From positions 25,848,183 through 25,912,182 of the forward strand of contig CM059560.1 of the NCBI GenBank assembly GCA_030386875.1: a stretch of 64,000 nucleotides of DNA, given 5' to 3'. The stretch is from Morinoia aosen (lineage: Eukaryota > Arthropoda > Malacostraca > Amphipoda > Talitridae). The translations under genes and the position numbers were made by a program. The notes under the pieces are model-generated. The model did not search any database and was not told the DNA's origin. It was given only the letters and a program-made list of their open reading frames with translations. Below, one piece after another: positions 57,701 to 64,000 of this stretch (positions within the stretch are counted from its first letter, which is position 1; each line of letters begins with the position of its first letter).

Positions 57701-60700
57701 CTAGGGGGCTGTTTGAAATATCGAAATGTTTGACACAAAATAAGCGCTGAGTTTTCACGTGCTCTTGTCCAGTGGTTATTTAGCGCTGCGAGCACCACAC
57801 GTTGTAATTTATGGCAACAAAGAAAATTTGATTCATTATTTTTGGTCAAGAAATATGTTTTGATAAGAATTTAATTGTTAAACTTATTTATCTTAGAGTG
57901 ATGGGCCTCGATATTTTATCAAAATATAAAAATGACGATAATCACGACACTCATTATGTAAGAACCACATAGTTCGAACACATCAAAATGACTCTTCCCA
58001 GTTCCGAGTTCTAGCTGTCAATGTTACCCGAACGATTGAAAACTCAATCATTTGTAATGAATTCAAGTTGAAGGTCAGTTAAGCAGATGTGAACATCCAT
58101 ATAGACTCAATTATGTCAGCAGCCCGCATTCTCGGGGCTGCTAAACCTCCAAGAGATATTAATGTAAAGCACAGAGGGAAAATTATTTCAGTCAGCGATC
58201 TACTGCAAAAATATAATCCAGTTCTCTAGCATTCACGTAGACAAATCTTTTCCTGCTTTAGCTAGAAATATGAAAGTAATGCCATGGGATGCTGTCGTGG
58301 TTCCGATCCCCTAACTGAGCCACCATTGGTGCTTTTGAGTGGAGCGTGTCGATCGGTAGATGTTGAAGTACGTCGTGACAGAACTACACTAAAATTAGTG
58401 TAGTTGAGTGCTTTTGTATTAATATGGTTCCAGCATGCGTTTGAAGGAGACAGCATATTTATCGACGCATTGTAATGCTTCAGTTATTGGTCTCCTCGAT
58501 ATCGAGGCAAATTTTAGTTTACCTCACGATCTCCATTTCGTGGATGTACTTCTTAATTGGATCCTTGCACATTTTTTCGAGGTTAATCTTTACACTTCGG
58601 GCATCTTTTCAGGCAAAGCACGTAGAGCTCGAGCTGGACCACAGAGGGGAGGCTGTGGGAGGTGCCTTCACAACCTGTGAGTTCTGCCAGTGGCAGGCCT
58701 CTCTGTCGTCAGTTGCAAATATGTTCCGTTCAGTGTCCTTCCTTGTCATTTCTTAATTGATTTAATCAATATCTACTGTTGCCTTATGAATAAGTTCCAC
58801 CAGCGAACAATATCAGTAATAAATCTTTGTTGTGGCTTAAATAATCTGTCAGTGTCCACTAATGTCATTTTTAAATAGGAGAAATCAATGCCCTTTGCTA
58901 TTTTATATGTATTTTCTGCCAATAGTTACCATTGCCATTTATAAATAAGTACTACTAATCTTCATTTTATTGATTATAAGTATTTTAATCGAGATAATTT
59001 TTGGCAACTTTCATTGGTGGATTTTTTTTTTAATCCGGCTGCAGCTTTACTTCAAGTATAAAGTTTTATGTGGGAAGATTTTTTTAGCTATTTGGATTTC
59101 CTAGCAAATAGTTACTTGAAATACAAAGATGTGTGAGATACTGAACGTATTGGACGCTATACACGACAGTTAATTTTTTTACAAATTTCGGGTGCAAATC
59201 ATAACATAATTAATATTCCTATCGTGCCTCCTTGCGCATGAACAGAATTGCTCAGTGTTATAAAAGCAGCTGTGATGCTAACAGACCAACATCTTGTTGG
59301 GTAGGAGCGCTCCAAAAATTGATATACGCTAAAATGTTTACTTAAAAAAGACGTTAAACTTCACTAAATAACATTTTTCCTTCTTACAATGATTTAGTTT
59401 TGGGTTATTTTAATGACTGGATTTTTGTAACTTCCATGCTCTACCGAAGATTTGTTGGAAAAGGTAAGTGCAGAAGTGAAGGCTTTGATTTATGCGATAT
59501 TGACAGCACGCATGCGCGCCTCGCACACTCCTCGCTCATAAGTAAGGGTGGTGAAATTAGGGTTAGTGACCGGCGATGTGTTCAAATGTTTCCTCTTCAT
59601 TTAAGGTATTTTGCTTCCGGTGCCTTTGTCGCTATGAATGATATTGAAGTAAAGTTCATTGAGTGTGGCCAATCTTGATTCTGCATCTGCTGAATTTTGG
59701 GAAAAAATTATTCGTCATTTGTTACCCAATAATGATACCTTTGCTCAGCTACTAGTCAGTTAAAAACACTTTTCATTTAAATCTTTTATTCTCTTCACTG
59801 AATTTGAGTGACGATGATCGCAATGTGTTATCGCTTTTAAAGAGAGAAAATGTACGTCAAAATTAAACACTTTAAATATCTTTTGGTGTCCATGTCATGA
59901 AGGTACAAGTTACCATAAGCTACAATAGGACGTTATAGTTACAATTTTAAGGAGTGCCTTACCTAACAAATTATCGAGCAGTAGTTGTGTTATAAATTTA
60001 TTAAGGAATTTCAGTTAACGATGTCACGCTCTTATATGTACTTTGCAAATAGCGAGGAGCTGACTTATAATTTTTCTTAGGAATGTGTTGCAGAAGCCGT
60101 GTGAATATTCATTCTACATGTGAGACAAAAATTTAAGTTTCATGAGAATTTGCAGCTAAAATGAAATCGAAAAAATGTCAGCTTGCAAAATTTGTACTGA
60201 TTTTACCGTCTGCGTTTGAAAACATGTATGCTTGTTCCTTCCAACTTTACGTAAGACTTGCTTTCATCGTTTATTTCATTGCACAAAGCCCTTTAAACTA
60301 AATTTTACGGTGAAAATTAACCTAGATGCAAATTTACACAAATAATAAGGCCATAAAAACCCTTACCAATGATACATGGTTTCGTAAGCTGTCTGTTTCC
60401 AATGTTTAAACAGTTTTCAACTTCGATCTACTCTCTCTAGGTAGTGAATTTTTGCGTGTCGATGAGAGTTTGAATGATGAACGTAGCATTAGCTGAATAA
60501 AGTAATGATCACAGTCATGTGATCGTCACATTTCAAATATTATTAATATTTCAGAGCAGAGTATGCCACCAGAACCCGAGCGAGAGAAATTATCACATCT
60601 TCTACCAGCTTGTTACCGGCGCACATCCCCACACGCTCAGTGAGTATCCTGGGGCACATCCCCACACGCTGTGAGTATCCTGGGGCACATCCCCACACGC

Positions 60701-63118
60701 TGTGAGTATCCTGGGGCACATCCCCACACGCTGTGAGTATCCTGGGGCACATCCTCACGCGCTGTGAGTATCCTGGGGCACATCCCCACACGCTCAGTGA
60801 GTATCCTGGGGCATATCCTTTACATGCTCAGTGAGTACCCTGGGCACTCAGTGAGTATCCTGGGATACATATTCCATTTTGATTTTATTTTGGAGTATAC
60901 AACTATCGTACTAGCGCTCCGTAGGGAAAGATGTGAGGTCCAAAGATGTGAGGTACTAGATAGACCTTTTTCTTGTTATACTTGAATTGGGTTTTTTATT
61001 TTATAACCAATCACTTTTTTAGGCTCACTACTGCCCTTATTTTCAGTACCTATAGCTTTCAGCCTCAACTTCTATATTGTTTCTCATACTTCTTTTTCAA
61101 CCTTGCTGTTTCCAAGGGCAAGGTAAGAGGACTCTTTGTGCATAAGTTCCCTGTTCCCTTAATTTCGCACGAAATGGTAATTTCCTCGTCCTCTCATGGG
61201 AATACCTTTGTTGTGGTTACTGGTTAGGGAGGCCTAAACTAACTTATAATCTAATCTGTTTCGATTTGACGAAATTGAAGCTATCGAAGATCGTCCTCGA
61301 ACTTCTCGCTCCTAACTTAGGAAAATTGTCACTGAAGACGCGTCCCTCCTTGAAGCGCATAAGCGTTAACAACTCGCAGACCTCCAAAAAAACGAATGGC
61401 AATGGGTAAGATTTTTCTGAACGTTCGGGGAAAGTTACGCTGTCAGCTGACACCATACTTTCAAACGGGAAACTTTTTCACTTGTTGAAGCGAAGTTTCT
61501 CAGCTAGAAAAACAAAGAGCTCGCATAGTCTCATACACACATTCCAGGCTCATAAAGAACAGTTTTTGGACGTCAAGAACCAACATCGATCAGGATGCAG
61601 GTTATCATTTCGAAAACATGTAAATCTTCGATCAATATTATTCGTGTCTAGATGAGCATAAATTCTTATATCAGACAAATCTTTAGTCCCGCACTGAAGG
61701 AAGTTCAGTGCGCATTTTGAAATATTCCCCTCTCTCAATACCATAGTACATCTCAAAATGCAAACAGCGAAATAACGGTAGCGGGAATATTTTCCACTTA
61801 TTTTTAACAAGGAAAAGTGGTACCTTTCATTGTTTGACCTCAACCAAAATGGATTTTTCGGCCTGGATCATTCTAGAGTCTGAAGCTTAGGCTTCGCTAT
61901 CACGCAACCAGTGAAGCTATGAAGCGTTTCTTCAAAATGACCTGAAAAAAATTGTCATGACGTTCTTCGCACGTTATGCAGTAGAAATGTCCACACGACT
62001 TAGGGCTCGTAAATCCGGCTGGAGGAAAGGCAATGAACAATAATTGTTTATGATTTAGATAAAGACCCTGAATAAATGCTGCAATAGCCATTTTTAATTA
62101 CAATTTACTAAGTCCGAGGTTTTTATCTGTATACAGTACCACCGTTACTTTCAATCCACATGTGCATATTGGTGATGCAATACTGACAAGCAATTATGAA
62201 GACTTCCTGATGCGAACCTCCTATCTTCAACAAAATAAAATAATTTTTTAGATGAGTAAATTAAGAGTAAAGGTACCTAAAAAACTATTCCAAGACCATA
62301 CACTTCATTAGGCCCTATCGAGAGTTGGTTCACTTTTTGAGATACTCGGAAATCGAAAAATACCTTTCCGAAAGTCAGATGAAAAATCTCAAATTCATAG
62401 CAACAGTGAAGCAAACACCTGGCCTTAAAAAAGAATACGCATTTCGTACTGCTCATTAGTAGACATTTCAAACCTCTACAGCTCTGTGTTCATGGTCATG
62501 TTCTTATTTCTGGCACAGAAAGCTTGCGCCTGCAGCGCAGTGCTGACCAGTACAAAGCTCTCTCCTCCTGCCGCCCAGTTCCCTCAGACGCTGACGTGGA
62601 CAAGCTGCACTACGCCGCCACCAAGGTCTGTTGCACAAGCCATAATCCTATTTATTTGTAAGAAGTTTGGGTCAAATACTGTCGCATAGGCATATGAGTT
62701 TGCTCAAGATCTTGACATGATGATATGCTCATTTTCAGGGCTGGAGCAGACTTTAGAAGTAAACAAAGTAGAAATGGAATAATACCTCGAAACTATTAAG
62801 CTTCATAGAAATCGTAGACATCCTTGGTTGATTTTTATTATTGTTATACAAAGAAGGACTAGAAAAAAAGTTCGAATTCTACGTTTCAAGTTGAAGGCAA
62901 ACAAATAATTTGAGGCGATAAAATATGGGCTAGTAGATCACCTCGTGCCTCTCGCGATTCTGATGTTCAGCGCGCCTTGGACACGCTGGGGCTGAGTGCA
63001 GCGGAGCAGCACGACGTGCTGTGCATCGTGGCTGCCGTGCTGAAGCTCTCCAACCTCGTTTTCTCGCCCGTCAACAACATAGACGGCACGGAGGGTTGCG
63101 CTGTGCAGAACGAGTACG
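32627..63118 (+). CDS. Unconventional (class I-like) myosin heavy chain, 11 exons, 3' end outside window
   Basis: Joining 32649-33759, 38610-38994, 40280-40481, 40928-41043, 56526-56710, 57068-57114, 58613-58676, 59450-59463, 60555-60639, 62519-62625 and 62971-63118 gives 2464 nt, i.e. 821 codons with no stop and every junction phase-matched. Residues 1 to about 540 are a Ser-rich, probably disordered extension. The motor head follows: VSVNPYQ, P-loop GESGAGKTE (about 629-637), VLEAFGNA, switch I NDNASRFAK (about 676-684), YLLEKSRV and RNYHIFYQL. Myosins bind actin and use ATP to move along it in the cytoplasm. The short loops and YLLEKSRV/NPYQ motifs suit class I, but the long extension is unusual and an insect Myo95E-like identity is possible. 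The rest of the head, the neck and the tail lie beyond the window. Confidence 0.85.
33760..34471. other. Intron 1, proximal part
   Basis: Intron 1 runs 33760-38609. This part is AT-rich and shows nothing recognisable. Confidence 0.4.
34472..35054. mobile_element. MITE with ~190-bp terminal inverted repeats, family C, in intron 1
   Basis: The left end GGTGTCTCACAAAAATGTCC mirrors the right end GACATTTTTGTGGGACACTC. TA lies at each outer edge (CTA before, TA after the right end), fitting a TA target duplication as used by Tc1/mariner-type transposases. Length about 580 bp, no coding capacity. A one-armed relative lies at 24906-25066. Confidence 0.75.
35980..36905 (+). pseudogene. Decayed Tc1/mariner transposase in intron 1
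   Basis: Pieces in three frames, in the right order: helix-turn-helix VNRMLVWRTLKRFKETGKL (36025-36085), KYLKTTPYK (about 36240), RIFFSDEKK (36338), a catalytic-core remnant FEQDSATSHGAKKSRE (36597-36645), and the C-terminal end with IATEWARITPKYC (about 36793) and KWGVFK (36890). Numerous stops and frameshifts show it is old. This family would mobilise TA-flanked elements; whether it relates to the family C MITE 1 kb upstream cannot be judged here. Confidence 0.75.
36906..38609. other. Intron 1, distal part
   Basis: No gene or transposon motif found. Words such as CTATAGC recur irregularly at 37785-37970. The intron ends in TTTTTACAG. Confidence 0.4.
38610..38994 (+). CDS. Myosin exon 2: Gly/Ser/His-rich linker
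   Basis: The acceptor TATTTTTACAG is followed by CC completing the split codon of exon 1 (A|CC, Thr). The frame encodes a low-complexity stretch: GSGMPGGWRRPPEEPGG, a His-rich TLHHHHRQQ, then a long Ser run and LASRGLRAHSVRGVLGRG. The donor at 38995 (GAG|GTTAGA, phase 2) fits exon 3. High GC content contrasts with the introns. It is predicted to be disordered. As with exon 1, its membership of the myosin rests on splice phase rather than homology. Confidence 0.65.
38995..40279. other. Intron 2, with a ~33-bp minisatellite at 39885-40040
   Basis: Contains about five imperfect copies of a unit around GGTTGCCTGGCTGTTGTGGT. The ORF through the first copies has no domain. The intron ends GTCGGAGACAG; an alternative AG lies three bases further on. 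Confidence 0.6.
40280..40481 (+). CDS. Myosin exon 3: entry into the motor head
   Basis: The first half is a Ser/Gly linker (SASNSNLAVSRLGSRSSS). The end, SLLSPANEESIVRNLSARYD then SDIIY, matches the start of a myosin head, where a Glu/Asp-rich segment leads to a helix of the form ...hhxNLxxRYxxxxIY. The donor TAT|GTGAGT at 40482 is phase 0. Here the homology to myosin begins. Confidence 0.85.
40482..40927. other. Intron 3
   Basis: Intron of 446 bp with consensus ends (GTGAGT...TCTCAACAG). Nothing else recognised. Confidence 0.7.
40928..41043 (+). CDS. Myosin exon 4: VSVNPYQ segment
   Basis: Encodes SKVGCDLVSVNPYQRLELYT then LELMRAYRAPLLSALPPH, the classical head region (consensus VAVNPY...YR...PPHLFA). 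Phase 0 in, phase 2 out; the split codon TT|G gives the Leu of PPHLFAIG. The usual YTYIG before this motif is replaced by YSKVG. The exon's 3' end and its donor (CACTT|GTGAGT) are the first unit of the minisatellite that follows. Confidence 0.9.
41012..41370 (+). repeat. 56-bp minisatellite seeded on an exon end and splice donor
   Basis: About six copies of GCCCCTCTGCTCAGTGCCCT...CTCACTTGTGAGTAG..., the first of which is the last 32 bp of exon 4 plus the start of intron 4. Most copies preserve the GTGAGT; others show TTTTGAGT or ATGTGAGT. Splicing at any donor but the first would add 56 bp per unit and shift frame. Confidence 0.9.
41371..42340. other. Intron 4, first unique stretch
   Basis: No gene or repeat recognised. 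Confidence 0.4.
42340..42700 (+). repeat. Degenerate GAGACTGGAGCAACAC repeat with higher-order copy
   Basis: A short motif around CGAGACTGGAGCAACA recurs more than ten times. A longer block (CTGAGAGATACGAGACTAAA and following) occurs at about 42431 and again at about 42540, so the short repeats were duplicated together as a larger unit of about 110-150 bp. Confidence 0.75.
42770..43040 (+). repeat. 24-bp G-rich minisatellite
   Basis: About eleven copies of GGTGAGCTGCGTGGTGAGGG plus TGGT, with occasional GGTGACGG variants. It yields apparent ORFs in three frames on both strands, all artefacts of the 24-bp (multiple of three) period. Confidence 0.85.
43041..43439. other. Intron 4, flank of the retrotransposon
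   Basis: AT-rich, nothing recognised. Confidence 0.4.
43704..47122 (-). pseudogene. LINE ORF2: APE endonuclease and reverse transcriptase, two frameshifts
   Basis: The first frame (47122 to 45332, 596 codons) has an apurinic-type endonuclease with INVRGWNAGKL, VVETQ, GDMNGHVG and SDHKML, then the start of the reverse transcriptase (GKACGPDKIPYEFYK, LKNYRPIAL). A one-base shift at about 45340 moves to a second frame (GFRQDRRGEDNLF, FLDIEKAYDRVDR, VRQGCTL), and another at about 45035 to the last frame, with the catalytic LLYADDVVVV and a C-terminal zinc-knuckle-like CRQC...EHFVLEC. The protein would nick target DNA and prime cDNA synthesis. The ORF2 ATG follows the ORF1 stop directly (TGAATG), suggesting coupled termination and reinitiation. 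Both frameshifts disable this copy unless they are sequencing errors. Confidence 0.9.
47123..48268 (-). CDS. LINE ORF1 protein: PHD-like zinc finger plus SGNH esterase
   Basis: Intact 381-codon frame, from ATG at 48268 to TGA at 47125-47123. The N-terminus has a zinc-finger-like set, CMTCKEWIDIDAC ... FTCWKC (residues about 24-56), then a coiled-coil-like KKLKEEVERLTILMVALEAD, a repetitive Asn/Glu/Asp linker (NEVDDNANDGARSVNEV), and from about residue 200 an SGNH-hydrolase-type domain: RICGDSMV (Ser block), GGGN (block III-like), and DGVHLT (Asp-His block). ORF1 proteins with a PHD-like finger and esterase domain are known from CR1-type LINEs, where they bind the RNA. It is followed at once by ORF2. 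It has no visible lesion. Confidence 0.85.
   Translation of the reverse strand: MRMARNRTGRRKGGASGMDEEIECMTCKEWIDIDACKGLREMSRRKLSDLVFTCWKCLNDESKKLKEEVERLTILMVALEADLKDERKLNEGKNENGANAVNEEVNGGARSANEVDDNANDGARSVNEVNDGANVTDESRRMNEHDERGKNGKRVNEPPVVVPHEVQEPVVEANERKMNGKNDLSERSERKSSMKGRVRPMIRICGDSMVKNVDRFVCMSDSSGCMSMRGKGVEEICRHAERVIDGMDEGMVVLQGGGNGLLECGRERTVNAIMKVVDRARKKNVRVAVTSLLRRPACDEEYERVRKEVNRELHERIMSMRAESVRKRELGSSFLDMDSVIQDGCFLGDGVHLTKEGEMKLSKKYIRWIRATHVIMEAGTG
48701..49010 (+). other. GC-rich flank and ~40-bp minisatellite
   Basis: 48705-48860 is GC-rich and may be the LINE's 5' end or a genomic flank. From about 48868 a unit around GGCCACTCGCTGGGTATATC is repeated three to four times. Confidence 0.55.
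49011..53398. other. Intron 4, central stretch
   Basis: No exon, transposase motif or tandem array recognised. Open frames at 51083-51720 and 52179-52640 lack recognisable domains. GC-richer at 50580-50940 and 51400-51640. Confidence 0.4.
53399..53965. mobile_element. Foldback MITE, family A, copy 3, in intron 4
   Basis: The most complete copy. The left arm begins TAACATTGGTAAATGTGTAG and the right arm ends CTACACATTTACCGCTAACA. Arms are about 150 bp; the centre contains a partial second copy of the arm core (AAACAACTTTTCTTCTATAC at about 53642). Related to 2141-2672 and 4451-5076. Confidence 0.8.
53966..56127. other. Intron 4, distal stretch
   Basis: Open frames such as 54388-54753 and 55883-56131 have no recognised motif or homology. 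Nothing else seen. Confidence 0.4.
56128..56460 (+). repeat. Intronic repeat, copy 1
   Basis: Aligns by eye in order with 60915-61258: TAGGGAAATGTGAGGTC, the T-rich tract, TTTTCAGCACCT, GTTTCCT..., CATCTTTGTT and a final CTAAAACTAACTTA. Diverged, same orientation; unclassified. Confidence 0.6.
56526..56710 (+). CDS. Myosin exon 5: P-loop exon
   Basis: The acceptor CTTTCTTTGCAG is followed by G, completing TT|G (Leu) from exon 4, so the protein reads PPHLFAIGESARRGVYEQRE then DQVVVLAGESGAGKTEAGRL. GESGAGKTE is the textbook myosin ATP-binding P-loop with Lys and Thr in place. The rest, LLLQFLCPEEESSSAARLHA AHTVLE, has a short loop 1, and the exon leaves phase 1 (G|CT, Ala). The intron before it is 15.5 kb. 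An unspliced read-through meets a stop at 56758. Confidence 0.95.
56711..57067. other. Intron 5
   Basis: Short intron starting GTCCTT, a weak donor, and ending TTTTCTCCACAG. Nothing else recognised. Confidence 0.7.
57068..57114 (+). CDS. Myosin exon 6: switch I exon (47 nt)
   Basis: With the Ala codon split across the intron it encodes AFGNARTRRNDNASRF and ends at CTTT|GTGAGT in phase 0. Switch I in myosins is normally NxNSSRFGK; here, with exon 7, it is NDNASRFAK, so the first Ser and the Gly are both Ala. The Asn, second Ser, Arg and Phe are kept. Confidence 0.95.
57115..58612. other. Intron 6
   Basis: A minus-strand open frame at 57424-57849 (141 codons) has no recognised motif and is probably chance. 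The intron ends GGGCATCTTTTCAG. Confidence 0.6.
58613..58676 (+). CDS. Myosin exon 7: strand after switch I (64 nt)
   Basis: Encodes AKHVELELDHRGEAVGGAFT T and ends T|GTGAGT in phase 1. Compare the class I pattern GKYMDIxFDxKGxPVGGxI. The Y codon is completed only by the microexon that follows. Confidence 0.9.
58677..59449. other. Intron 7
   Basis: Begins GTGAGT and ends TGCTCTACCGAAG. Otherwise AT-rich with no recognised element. Confidence 0.65.
59450..59463 (+). CDS. Myosin exon 8: 14-nt microexon (YLLEK)
   Basis: ATTTGTTGGAAAAG is followed by a perfect donor, GTAAGT, and preceded by TGCTCTACCGAAG. Exon 7 leaves a single T, so T|AT, TTG, TTG, GAA, AAG encode YLLEK; exon 9 then opens in phase 0 with AGC AGA GTA (SRV). 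The result, FTTYLLEKSRV, restores a segment that is nearly invariant in myosins and is missing if exons 7 and 9 are joined directly: that join would shift frame and give a stop (T|AG). Confidence 0.85.
59464..60554. other. Intron 8
   Basis: Starts GTAAGT, ends AATATTTCAG. Nothing else recognised. Confidence 0.65.
60555..60639 (+). CDS. Myosin exon 9: SRV...HIFYQL
   Basis: Encodes SRVCHQNPSERNYHIFYQLV then TGAHPHTL, matching the myosin pattern SRVxxQxxxERNxHxFYQLL. It ends CTCA|GTGAGT in phase 1, and A|AA into exon 10 gives Lys in TLKSLRL. The end of the exon plus its donor is the founding unit of the 31-bp minisatellite that follows. Confidence 0.95.
60621..60870 (+). repeat. 31-bp minisatellite seeded on an exon end and splice donor
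   Basis: About eight copies of GCACATCCCCACACGCTGTG plus AGTATCCTGGG, each with a GTGAGT donor; the first and two later copies have CTCAGTGAGT. The phase-correct donor for the myosin is the first (60640). The last units are shorter and more diverged. Confidence 0.9.
60871..62518. other. Intron 9, remainder
   Basis: Holds the second copy of the intronic repeat (60915-61258). A minus-strand open frame at 61550-61843 has no recognised motif. The intron ends TTATTTCTGGCACAG. Confidence 0.5.
60915..61258 (+). repeat. Intronic repeat, copy 2
   Basis: Diverged partner of 56128-56460, in the same orientation but in a different intron of the same gene. No termini or target duplication are obvious. 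Confidence 0.6.
62519..62625 (+). CDS. Myosin exon 10: head segment before the relay region
   Basis: Encodes KSLRLQRSADQYKALSSCRP then VPSDADVDKLHYAATK, fitting the head pattern ...LLxxLxLxxxxxYxYL...xxDxxxF... Phase 1 in, phase 0 out at AAG|GTCTGT. GC-rich against AT-rich introns. Confidence 0.9.
62626..62970. other. Intron 10
   Basis: Intron of 345 bp ending GATTCTGATGTTCAG. Nothing else recognised. Confidence 0.65.
62971..63118 (+). CDS. Myosin exon 11: IVAAVLKLSN segment
   Basis: Encodes RALDTLGLSAAEQHDVLCIV AAVLKLSN, LVFSPVNNIDGTEGCAVQNE Y, corresponding to the head pattern ...AMxxLGFSxEEQxxIxxIVAAVLHLGNIxF. It ends ACG|GTAAGC in phase 1. The usual Gly in LGN is Ser. The remaining head, IQ neck and tail lie beyond the window. 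Confidence 0.9.
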
Positions 63119-64000
63119 GTAAGCGCGAGCACTCCCCATGTCACGCAAATGTACGCATGCGTAACGTCTTTTGCTCTCTTGTCTCTACTGCGATCGTATG
63201 TGTTTCGACCCGGTAATCTTGGAAGGTTATTGTTTTTTTCTAAAGCTAGTATATTCCGACCACTATAACTTTTGCAGTTGTGTCATTATAATTCCATTTT
63301 ATTATAGAACAACATCGTGAAATTTACATTCAAAGAAAAAAAATTAACCTTTATGGTCCTCTTTCTAGACCAAATTCACGATACTCAACGTTTGCTTTAA
63401 TGAAATAAAATCCTTTAGCAACAAAATATATTCGTCACCATGTTTACCAGTCCAGTAAGGGATTAATTCGATATGTAAATCAATAGCGAGCTATAGTGGA
63501 CAAATTTTTCAGCTCGTAACGACTCTACTGAGGTTACAAGTTGCGTCTTAACTGCGTGAGACGGAGGTGTCAGTACCACATCGTTTGTATGAACACCTTG
63601 AGGCCATTGTAAAATATTTCTTTGCAGCATAAGACTGCGTTTACCTTTGAAGCTCATCATGAGAACTGAATGAGGTAAAACCAATAATATTCCCTGTCCT
63701 TTTCTCCTTATGCACAAGGGCTGCAGTTTTAAAGCTGTAACTCCTACAGCATTTGCAGCAAATTACCAAGTTACAGATCCGGTACGAAAATCGCATTGGA
63801 AAATATTTGTAGTCTAAATTTATGATAATCCATTCAACGCTGCAGACGTTTTGACAACTCTTTCCCAAGTAAAGTTAGCTCAATTTTCATTCTTTAACTG
63901 TACGCTTATTTGCTACACAATTTTCTTACAAGGCCTGCTTCATCTTTTCATTCCCTCGAGCTAAGTTTTCGTGTGGAAGGAAATGAAAAATTACCATTTT
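63119..64000. other. Start of intron 11
   Basis: No further myosin exon was found before the window ends. Open frames at 63463-63868 on the minus strand show no recognised motif. Confidence 0.6.

Noticed and set aside
57424-57849. 141-codon minus-strand frame in intron 6
   Set aside because: No recognised motif, no splice or promoter support; probably chance.

Overview
This is eukaryotic DNA, AT-rich and intron-rich, most likely from an insect or other arthropod. It has spliceosomal introns with GT/AG borders, a tRNA-derived SINE, two Penelope-like elements, mariner-type relics, a hAT relic, a non-LTR retrotransposon and many foldback MITEs. No bacterial operon, CRISPR array or rRNA gene was seen. 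GC-richer islands inside AT-rich sequence proved a useful guide to exons.

Layout: (1) 1-7576 is one composite element bounded by near-identical terminal inverted repeats of about 0.7 kb. It is filled with nested palindromic MITEs, a decayed hAT transposase and SINE-like tRNA heads. (2) 7.6-17.2 kb is a repeat graveyard: a SINE with an (ATT)n tail, a frameshifted mariner-family transposase, and two unrelated GIY-YIG Penelope-like fragments facing away from each other. (3) 21.1-22.0 kb holds two short, phase-compatible exons of an unrecognised gene with a probable membrane segment. (4) 25.2-27.0 kb is a 26-bp satellite with two subfamilies and an internal inversion. (5) From about 32.6 kb to beyond the right edge lies the main host gene: an unconventional, class I-like myosin on the + strand.

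The myosin model was built by hand from splice signals and codon phase. It has eleven exons, including a 14-nt microexon (59450-59463), giving 821 codons in one continuous frame across ten phase-matched junctions. A Ser-rich N-terminal region of about 540 residues, with a candidate PP1-docking motif, precedes the motor head. P-loop, switch I and downstream head motifs are present; the gene is cut off by the window edge in mid-head.

The 15.5-kb intron 4 carries a nearly intact antisense non-LTR retrotransposon (43.4-48.7 kb). At exons 4 and 9 the exon end together with its GTGAGT splice donor has been amplified into a minisatellite, so each intron starts as an array of near-identical donor copies. 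The microexon and these donor-seeded arrays are the most unusual things in the window. I could run no database search: family names rest on motifs visible in translation, and the myosin class is not settled.
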